The notes under the pieces were generated by a model. That model did not search any database. It saw nothing but the letters and a program-made list of their open reading frames with translations, and was not told the origin of the DNA. From Moringa oleifera (Eukaryota > Streptophyta > Magnoliopsida > Brassicales > Moringaceae): a stretch of 64,000 nucleotides of DNA. The stretch spans positions 868,001 to 932,000 of the forward strand of contig JAJFZO010000581.1 of assembly GCA_021397835.1 (NCBI GenBank), given 5' to 3'. Numbering within the stretch: the first letter of the stretch is position 1; each line of letters opens with the position of its first letter. The translations under genes were made by a program, and so were the position numbers. Positions 52,196-64,000 of this stretch are shown here, one piece after another.

Positions 52196-53670
52196 TTACT
52201 ACAGTTTATTGTTTTTTTAATTATATGTACCCAAAAATTTGATAATGTTTATCAATAGGCAATTTGAATTTTACAATTTTTTTTTTTGCATTATTTTGTT
52301 TTTCCTTTTGAAACAGCTGAGATTTGAAAGCAGGTGCTAATCACTAATTTTATAGAGTATAAACAGAAGATTTTCTTGATTCATAAACTAATTAATCTTC
52401 CATAATATCACACAAGATTTGCACCATTTTTTAAGTTTCCTTTGTGATAACATGTGCATGTGCCTGCTTGAGATCATATCCAATATTATCGGATGATTAA
52501 ATAAAAAAAAATCAAAGACTTGATTTCTGCTTTTTTAAAAAGGAAAACAATATTTTTAAATTTGCTATTCTTTTAAGTAATGGGAATAACTTGCAACTTT
52601 TCTTACTCCAGCAAGATCCACTATATATGTTATAGATAAATAATATTAAATCCAGGATCTTGTAGTTAAAGCAAATAATAAATAAAGCAAATATTAAAAT
52701 AAAAAATTTTTGCAATTTTTTTTTAAATGATGAAGTTAAGTAAGATTTATTATAATTTCATTTATTTTCTTATTCTATTTTATTTTTCATGAAAACGAAA
52801 TGAAGACATTTACATCGCTATTTATTTCAAAATTATTTTTATTGATTTTTTAATTTATAATTAAAAATATATTGTAGCAATGTAATGCCATTCTTAGTTC
52901 TATCAACTTAAACAAATGTATTAAAATATTATGAATGAAATTAAATATATATAATTTGGAAGGGTGGAGTAGATCCTGAAATATATTATATATTCTCAAA
53001 TATAATAAATTCTTTGAAATTTTTATAACAAAAATAAGTATACAATCTCGCATATGGTGCAAGGTCCAAAGGGTCAAAACTTTTTGAATGAAAAAATTAA
53101 ACATATGATTAATTTTAAAACATCAATGCGAGCACCAGGCGCAGAATGTATTATAATATCCAAAATTGTTAAAATTGAAAATTAAACATAGGGGCTAAAG
53201 CATATGCAACCATATAAAATATGGATTATTAATTTTATATTATATGGTTGGGCTAAATCTAAAACTAGGTTGATTGGATCAGTTTTATGTAATTGTTTGG
53301 GTTTTCTTTCTCTGTTTACCCATTAGAAATCTGAAACTACTAAATTGGGTTAAATCTTCATGCATTCTGAAGGCCCATCAACTTTCTAGTGGAAACCCAA
53401 GCAAAAGTTGGGTCGGGTGGGTATTGATATTTCGTAAATTTGATTAAATAATTTATTAAAAGAAGGTTTTTTTTAAAAAAAATTTTTGCTGGTAAAGTAT
53501 TTCAAAAATTTTCGAAAAATAAAATTTTAATACAAAATTTTATTGGAGACTTATTTTAATAAAATTTTTACTATTTGATTATAAATTTTAAAAAATAATT
53601 TTGATATTAAAAGAATTTTAAAGATTGAATATTTTTAAATATTTTTAAAAAATAATAAATTAAAATTTAT

Positions 53671-54186
53671 GATAAATATCATTTAAAATATTGAGTTTTA
53701 TCTTTTTCTCACAATCAAACTCTAATTTTCAAAATATATGAAAATAAATATTGACATATTGATTTTGTCCAAATTGAACATTAACTCAAAATAATTATAA
53801 AAAATTAATGATTTTTAAAATTTTAAAATAATTAAAAACTATTCAAATAGATTTTACATTTTATTTCAATTTTATCACTTAAATTTAAAATTTTTTAAAC
53901 TAATCAACTAATTTTTATGAGATTTTTAACATTATAATAATATATTTTTTAATTTTTTTTATACTAAAAAGGTTTAAAATTTTTTTATGATGATAATTTA
54001 AATATTTTTTTATATATGTTAAAAATCATAAGTCAAAATTTTATTGTAAAATATCTTTGATATTTAAATTTTTATATAAAATTTAATTTAGATAAAATTA
54101 AAATATTAAAATTTATTTAAATACGTTTTAAAAATAAAAATTTGACTGAAGATAAAATAAAACTTAAGTTTAAAATAATATATATT
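53671..54186. repeat. Diverged copy of AT-rich foldback family 1
   Basis: It begins GATAAATATCATTTAAAATA then TTGAGTTTTATCTTTTTCTC and ends with sequence whose reverse complement is ATATATTATTTTAAACTTAA then GTTTTATTTTATC. Both ends continue into AAATTTTTA..TTTAAAA segments. This matches the family at 5394 and 15000. Confidence 0.45.
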
Positions 54187-54782
54187 TTTAAAATTTTATT
54201 AAATAAAATATTTTATTTTTAATAAAATTATATTAAAATAAATTAAAATTAGATTAATTAAAATTTTTATCTTTAAATTCAAATAAAACTTTTTTAATAT
54301 TATTTTTTTAAACTTTTCAGTTACATAGACTCAATTAAAAAAAAATTAATGGATATCAAAGCTGCTGAGTAGGATCCTGATTCAAATATTGACTCATATT
54401 TGCCGTGTACTATGGGGGGCTATTTTTTTGGATAAAGCAGCTTTCGTCACCTGGTATAACAAATAGGAAAAATAACCGGCCAATGAAATCATACAGATGA
54501 ATTTACTGGGCCAGTTGAAATCTAGTTTGATGAAGTTTGTAGCTGAACCGCAAGTCATTGTAGTATTGCTTTCACCATAACGTGTATCTGTTGTTATTTT
54601 GTTCAAAAAACAAGGGGATTCTGTTACCCGGAATAAGTCATTTTTTAAAAAGAGACATGAAGGGTAAGATTGGGATTTCATGGTGACTATAATCTCCAAG
54701 AGAAACACGTCTGCATGACACGTCGCCGTACTCCTCCACTGAGGAAACGCTAATCCATTTTAATTTGTGATAAGCCCTGCTC

Positions 54783-54788
54783 TATATA
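54783..54788 (+). promoter_or_regulatory. TATA box of the xylose isomerase gene
   Basis: CTCTATATATTTGG lies just before a CT-rich leader (TTTTCTCTCTCTACATCTCTCT). The coding start is 380 bp away, and a 5' UTR intron is likely between about 54908 (CAG|GTCAGT) and 55142 (TCTCAG|AGGTG). Confidence 0.5.
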
Positions 54789-55167
54789 TTTGGTAAACCT
54801 TCGCCTCGGTGCTGCTGGCGTGGATAGCGTACTCTCAGTGAGCTTCTCTTTTCTCTCTCTACATCTCTCTGAGACCGTCTATCTTTTTTTTTTTTTGGTG
54901 GGTCAGGTCAGTGTTCTTGGTTTCGTGGCCAATTTTGTTTATTTATCGATTGCTCTGTTTTTTATATGGGCAGATTTCTGCTGAATTTGTAGCTGTTACT
55001 TTTTTCATTCTGTTATTTGTTTGATGGTTGATTTTGGTTAAAAACCTGATTTTTATTTTTATTTTTTTAGTTTTCTGGTGATTCATAATTAATGGATGAT
55101 TTTGAGTGATTAATGATCGATTGGTCCTTCTTTTGTATCTCAGAGGTGCCTCGCTGGGATAAGAAAG

Positions 55168-58100
55168 ATGAAGCTAGAGGGGATTTTCTTGATTCTTCTG
55201 TGTCTAAATTTGCTCTCCTTTGTAGTGGTAAAGCAGCGTACTTTGTTTATATCAAATGTTGCTGTACATAACTTTGACTGTAATTGAGTGTGGAATAATA
55301 TTGTCCAGTCTTTTTTTTTTTCTAAAATTAAATGTGTTCTGGCTGTAATTAAGTGTGGAATAATATTGGCCTGTCTTTTTTTAAAATGAGATTGTTCTGC
55401 GTGCAGCTTGCTCCTCCACCAACTTGCCCTGCTGATCTGGGCGGGAGTTGCAAGGAAGATGAATGGGAAGGGGAATTCTTCCCGGGAATTCCCAAGATTA
55501 AGTATGAGGTGAGAAGGTTTATGTCTGATTGTCTAATCATGTTTATTTATGTAATGATGTTGCCTTTTGTTTTCTTTTGCAAAGTGTTGGATCTAAATTT
55601 ACATCATTGTTCATGTAAATATGTAAACAAATGAAGCAAAGGCATGGCTTATGCTGAGTGAATGAATATTTTTCTTTTGATGATTTCCATGGCTTCTTAA
55701 GTATGCCAATCAGTGATTGTTTTCTTTTAATTGCAGGGCCCTTCTAGCAAGAACCCTCTTGCATTCAAATGGTATAATGCAGAAGAGGAGATTCTTGGGA
55801 AGAAAATGAAGGTAGGTCATCATCCTTTCTTTTATACAGACTTTATAATGGTAAACTGACTGATGAAGTTTTTGATGGCTGTAGGATTGGTTTAGATTCA
55901 GTGTTGCCTTTTGGCACACATTCCGCGGCACAGGAGGTGATCCCTTTGGTGCACCTACAAAGTATTGGCCATGGGAAGATGGTACCAATTCGGTGGCCAT
56001 GGCCAAAAGAAGAAGTAAGCATGATGCCAATGCCACCCTTTTTTCCTTACTAGTAGTATACAAGAAATATTAATATCATGTTCTTTTGATGCAAACTCCA
56101 GTGAGAGCCAACTTTGAGTTCATAAACAAGCTTGGAGTTGATTTATGGTGTTTCCATGACAGAGACATAGCCCCAGATGGGAAAACCATTGAGGTAAGCT
56201 AGTGTTGTAGTATTACCAAAATGTTTATGTAGGTATGCAGTTGTTGAAATTTAGTGATACATATGCTCAATTCTAAGTAATATCCTTTTTCAGTTTCTTA
56301 CTTTCTTGATGGTGACCTTCTTTTTCTCTTTCATTATTTTGCCCATTGATTCGGTTCTATCGATTTTGCTTCGTGTTTTGCAGGAAGCTAATAAAAACCT
56401 TGATGAAGTGGTTGCCCTTGCCAAAGAGCTTCAGGTAATTTTTCTTGGATGAATGCTATATCACTTCTTTTCTATGAGTGCAATGAATCCAGAAGTCTGA
56501 CCATTGATTCCCATGTGTTTGCTCCTCTCCATAGACCTTTTTCTTTTTCTTTTTTTCTTATTACTGGCTATCCAGTTTGTAGATGTGAGCTGAGGGTGTG
56601 AATCTCCACATCTCCTCAGATTTGGACTCTCAACAGCTGTTGCTTTTGAAGAACAATTTCCTAATGAATAGATTTGATAAAGTAATGTGTTACAGTGTAG
56701 CTGTAGCCAAAATCAAAGCATAACAGTTGTTTTAAGAATTGATAGTAATAATCATTAACTGTTAGGTATGAGTTGTTTGTGTAGTTGTTAAGGTGGTGAA
56801 GGAAACTAGAGGGAATTTATCATCTTGTAATTACCTTTAGATCTTGTTTCTGTGTTGACATCCCTAAATCCATTTCCTGTTCCTCTTTTCATCTATTTTT
56901 TTTTTCAGGCAATAAGTGGTGAACAAAAGAAATAATGGTGATGCAAACATAAAATGAACCCCTAAAATCATGTGATTTGGCAACCTATATTTTGAAGTTG
57001 TTGTTTTTCTCAGTACAACATGTGTGGATGTCATACTTAAATTTGCGATCATCTTTTTGCGATTGTTACACGTAGGTAGCAACTCTTGGTTCGTATTAGA
57101 TCTGCTATCCTTGCTCTAATTCATCAGTTATTTATCCATTCAGGGAAGCAAAATTCATCCGTTGTGGGGTACAGCTCAGTTGTTTATGCATCCTCGTTAC
57201 ATGCATGGTGGTGCTACTAGGTACTATATGGTTTTTCCCTGATAGAACACAGTCGGTGTCTGCTTATGGACTAAATATTTTTTTGGTGCATGGACTGCAG
57301 CTCTGATTTAGGTGTATATGCATATGCTGCCGCCCAAGTGAAGAAAGCCATAGAGGTAAGTTGTATATAATCTTAAGAAGTGGATAGTTTATGCATATAA
57401 CTTTCAATGTTTCTTTTTATGTTCATTTATATTACTTATTATGTACACTGATCCACATAGTACAGGTGACACATTATTTAGGTGGTGAAAATTATGTGTT
57501 TTGGGGTGGCCGTGAGGGTTATCAATCTCTCTTGAACACAGATATGGAAAGAGAGCTTGATCATTTGGTATGTTCAGTGAACACACTTCTATAATCTGGT
57601 CTATAATATTAATATTCTCTCGTAAATATATCTTTCTTTTGACTATCTAATTGCAGGCAAGGTTTCTTGAAGCTGCTGTTGCTTACAAGAAGAAGATTGG
57701 ATTTAATGGTATCTTGCTTTCCGTATGTTAAACAATTTTTCATGAGTTATTTGCTTCTTCTTATATGCTTTTGTTTTTTATTTTGCCACTTTAATGAGAA
57801 ATCAATTCCACTTTGTCTGTTATCAGGGACTTTCTTGATAGAACCCAAGCCTCAAGAACCGACCAAACACCAGTATGCTTGTCAACTTAGTTTTTCAATC
57901 AGCAATATAGTTTATGATTCCCTGAATTTTACATTGTAAACAAATTTTCAGGTATGATTGGGATGCTGCAACAACAGCTAATTTCTTGCGAAAATATGGC
58001 CTTACAGGTGAGCAGTCACTATTTTTTCTGATGGTGTTTGATGGATCTTTGTTCTACCTTCACTTTTTCTATTCTGCAATGGGAAATGGCACCGGTTTTC

Positions 58101-59990
58101 CTTGTCCAAAATGTGCTCATCTATATCCCGTGTATTTGTCCTGGTGATATGCTCTTGGCTGATGAAGAAAAATCTGAGCATGGATTACTTCATACTGTTT
58201 TCAGCTCAGACTCACTCGATATAACCTGACAAGGTCTCGAACTAGTGCGGATTATAGGGATTAAAAAATTTCCTATTATCTGCATCTCGAATTGTCAAAT
58301 ACAATTTTCTCATATTTACCAGTAATTCAGTCCCTTGGTAACATCCGCAAAAATTGAGTCTTGCTATCCTCTACTGTGGCATTCACTGCATACCATGCAT
58401 TTTTTTGGCCTTTGTTAAGTAACTGTGAGCACTAGTTGTAGAAAATGTTGTCATTCTCTAGATTCTGTGCAATGTGAGCTCTAATTGTTTCCATTTTCTG
58501 ATTGCAGGAGAATTCAAACTTAACATTGAATGCAACCATGCCACCCTATCTGGTCATACGTATGACATATCTTTTATATCTTTGGTTCTTCTTTTTCACT
58601 CTTGTTTGCTTGTTCAAACAAAAATTTTTGAAGCACAATTGAATATTGTCTTCACCCTTCTGCAGCTGCCATCATGAGCTTGAAACTGCAAGAATTAATG
58701 GTTTGCTAGGAAATATTGATGCAAACAGTGGTGATGCTCAGACTGGTATGGCTTAGTTAGAAACTTCTAGATATTTGTTTCACTTGTCTTCTATTGCTTT
58801 TTAGAAAGTTAATAGTCATAAAATGTAATGCATTTAAAGTTCTGATATTAAGCTCCTTTCATTCTTATAGGTTGGGATACAGATCAGTTTCTGACAGATA
58901 TTGGAGAGGCAACTATGATTATGCTTAGTGTCATTAAAAATGTGTGTAAACCTCTATCTTGTCTTGAAACATATGCAATTCATGGATCCTTGTGGGATTT
59001 TCTTAAGCTTATTTTACCTTTGATTGTCACAGGGTGGAATTGCACCTGGAGGATTCAACTTTGATGCAAAATTGTCAGTGTCTTTACTTTCTTATGATTA
59101 ATCTTTTGTACTCGTGCTTCCTGTAAGCCATTTGAGGTAACTGACTTATGATGTTATAGACGAAGAGAGAGCACAGACGTTGAGGACTTGTTCATTGCTC
59201 ATATAATAGGGATGGATACCATGGCCCGTGGATTAAGAAATGCTGCCAAGTTGATTGAGGTCTTATATTATCATACTTTCCCTTAGTATCTGATCAAAAA
59301 TTTTAGTTGCTGATTTTTTATTTTTATTTTTCCCTTTCAATATTGATACTAAATGGATTTTCTTTGCGGAAAATGAAGGATGGTTCCTTGTCTGATCTTG
59401 TTCGCAAGAGGTATGGCAGTTGGGACACAGAGATTGGAGCACTGGTAGAGGTAAGATCTGTAGATACCTTTCTTTTTGCTTAGATTTTAATTACTTTGTG
59501 CTAATTCAGATTGCTAAACTTTGAACAGGCTGGTAAGGGTGATTTTGAAATGCTTGAGAAGAAAGCCATAGAATGGGGAGAGCCCAAGGTTGCTTCTGCC
59601 AAGCAGGTAATTGAGTATATATACATACTGTTTTCCATTCTAACACAATACTGATGTATTAATTCTAAGGCCGGAAAGCATAAAAAGATAATTCTTAGAA
59701 GCTAGAATATAGGTCAATTTCTCTTTGAACAAGCATACAGGCCATGTTGTATTCTAAAAGGAAAACTATATTTTTGTCAGAACCTGTCCTGCAATGTTGC
59801 TCTCCTCTCCTTCATTCACTTTCCTTGACATCCTGATTCCTTGAGATGCTACTGCCATTGTGAATGAGATTCATCTGTCTACGCTTTTAAGCTCAAGAGT
59901 TGTTGAGTGCAACTTGATGTGAGTCTAAAGGGATGTTTATCTGTGATGTTGCAGGAACTTGCAGAGATGATCTTCCAATCAGCACTATAG
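55168..59990 (+). CDS. Xylose isomerase with N-terminal signal peptide
   Basis: Twenty exons (55168-55227, 55407-55508, 55737-55811, 55885-56014, 56102-56193, 56384-56434, 57144-57220, 57301-57355, 57466-57567, 57657-57708, 57827-57872, 57952-58007, 58508-58559, 58666-58745, 58871-58941, 59033-59073, 59160-59259, 59379-59450, 59529-59606, 59955-59990) join to 475 residues, close to the Arabidopsis protein At5g57655. The enzyme interconverts D-xylose and D-xylulose using two divalent metals. Visible sites are FHDRDIAP (His141, Asp144, proton-relay pair), VFWGGREGY, the metal-ligand segment [15 protein letters not shown], and [15 protein letters not shown]. Exon 1 encodes [20 protein letters not shown], a clear signal peptide, so the protein should enter the secretory pathway. 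All borders are GT-AG. Confidence 0.95.
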
Positions 59991-62836
<2,846 letters not shown>

Positions 62837-63234
62837 GTAATTTTCTGCACTTTAGTCCTCCTGTACCCTTTGTTGGTTTGCTTGGAGATTTGTGCCTTAC
62901 CAAGGTGCTATTTGACATGTGAATCCATTCCTTTTTAAATGTAAAGTAGTAGGTGCATTTTATTTGGACGGGGAGCTTAGCTATCTATGTCTAATTGAAG
63001 TTGTAAAATGGTCTTGCGGTATTATGCTAAATTGATTTGATTCATCAAATCATTTATGGAACTTTGTTATGATCTTGGTCATCAGAGTTTACAAGATAGC
63101 CCCCCAATATAGTTTACGCATCTATGATATGTGATTTAGCGTTGAGAAGGGTTTCCCTAGGATTGGTTCTTTCACACAAACTTACACATCAAAATTTGTT
63201 AAAATAAAGTAGCAGTAGGTCAAATATAAGAATT

Positions 63235-64000
63235 AATATTTATCATATGAAGAGTTTTTTGAAAATGTATGGAGAGAAGTTGTGCGGAGGGGAGTATGGA
63301 GAGAATTTCAAAGGTAAGGGGACGAGGGTCTTCTTTATTGGGATTGAACAAAAGATATTTGAATTTGATGGCGGAGGGAAAGAAGGAGGCGCCAAGCAAG
63401 CAGAGCATGGGATAGGCAAGAGAGTGTCCTTGCATCTAAGTAAGGAGGATAGGAATTGGTTCTGGCTATCGATGAATAGTCTAATGACGATCAAGAGAAA
63501 ATCGAGTTGGATAGGAAAGAGGAGAGAGGTTACAAGAGTCCTGTTAGCAAGGGTGGGAGTGAATGGGAGTGGGATGTTCCTTAAGCTGATGAGGTTGTCA
63601 ATGGAGGAAAAGAGAGATCCATTTTTATGTCGGACTATGGTGAAGGTTTCAAGTGGTGGAGGACGGTGAGATTTCTTTAGAGGGAGGATTGTTGAAAAGA
63701 GGATAAGTCATATTTGGTTGGAGTCAGGTTGCAATAGCAGTGATGAAGGAGAGTGTTTATGCATGCCTTTATTGCGGGTAAAAGAACAACATCATGGCAG
63801 ATAATAGAGTGCAACAAAGCACCAAACGTAGTGATCGTTGCGGAATCGTGGAAGCAAGTTGTGGTAGGTGAGGGAAGCAAGGGGTGTGGAAATGAGGTAG
63901 CGTTTTCTATAGTGGTCAGTCAGGCAATGAAGATGAACTCGTGGATAAGTGACTAGGCGGCTCAGGGGAGCTCAGGTGGAGTTTTGAACGGGAAGAAGGG
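63235..64000 (+). mobile_element. LINE ORF1-like retrotransposon fragment in an ARL1 intron
   Basis: A G/A-rich block differs sharply from the AT-rich intron around it. Its longest frame (63247-63669) reads FFIGIEQKIFEFDGGGKEGG, then VSLHLSKEDRNWFWLSMNSL, and later LLARVGVNGSGMFLKLMRLS then MEEKR. The order, FW-x-E-x-K-x-FEF then an SW/W segment then LAR-N-x-G-FL-L, resembles ORF1-side sequence of plant LINEs. Stops and frame breaks after 63669 suggest decay. The 3' end is outside the window. The assignment is by pattern memory and should be treated as tentative. Confidence 0.45.

Larger units (their letters stand above)
50130..54780. other. Long AT-rich repeat-bearing gap
   Basis: About 4.6 kb without a supported gene, largely AT-rich and low-complexity. 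It holds at least two AT-rich inverted-repeat elements (about 51800-52195 and 53671-54186), and a third possible one at about 50490-50960. From 54360 composition recovers toward the xylose isomerase promoter. The minus-strand frame at 54394-54708 shows no family resemblance. Confidence 0.5.

Noticed and set aside
54394..54708. 104-codon minus-strand frame upstream of xylose isomerase
   Set aside because: No domain was recognised; it is probably chance in the distal promoter.
63677..63956. Short frames on both strands near the right edge
   Set aside because: They lie within the decayed LINE-like block and have no independent support.

Overview
The window is nuclear DNA of a flowering plant, most likely a eudicot of the rosid type. 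It has intron-rich genes with T-rich GT-AG introns, very AT-rich intergenic DNA full of short inverted-repeat elements, and only plant protein families. I see no prokaryotic, organellar or viral genes, no tRNA or rRNA, and no CRISPR. Species cannot be fixed from this sequence.

Layout. 1-3138: 3' end of an FGGY carbohydrate kinase gene (+), with a LINE relic in its intron. 4076-8288: complete 26S proteasome ATPase RPT2 (-). 10717-13495: plastid-type Rossmann-fold protein of unknown function (+). 13779-16055: a PIF/Harbinger-like non-autonomous element and two AT-rich foldback elements. 17551-22799: PB1-domain Raf-like protein kinase (+). 27370-28809: R2R3-MYB of the MYB36 type (+). 29194-34212: UGT78-like flavonoid glycosyltransferase cluster (-), two intact copies plus one decayed fragment. 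37928-39864: two convergent PR-1-like CAP genes. 41728-45556: DUF676 lipase-like hydrolase (+). 46484-49049: calcium-sensor-regulated kinase CIPK21 (-). 49050-54780: AT-rich repeat-filled gap. 55168-59990: xylose isomerase with a signal peptide (+). 61380 onward: 5' half of the small GTPase gene ARL1 (+), with LINE ORF1-like DNA at the window edge.

The genes do not form one pathway; they are housekeeping and signalling genes side by side. The order Raf-like kinase, MYB36, CAP protein, CIPK21, xylose isomerase matches, from memory, Arabidopsis At5g57610, At5g57620, At5g57625, At5g57630 and At5g57655. This looks like a conserved ancestral block into which the UGT cluster and lipase have been inserted, or from which Arabidopsis lost them. 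Two block members, the Raf-like kinase and CIPK21, belong to families tied to osmotic and ABA signalling, and both have G-box motifs upstream.

No wholly new multi-gene system is evident. The best leads are: three GC-AG introns within about 3.8 kb, an unexplained pair of coding-like exons at 46131-46410, a 30-bp G-box palindrome before the Raf-like kinase, a PR-1-like protein that lacks a cavity histidine, a 19-nt microexon in ARL1, and families of about 0.5 kb foldback elements. Exon boundaries were placed by eye from splice signals, frame and family knowledge.
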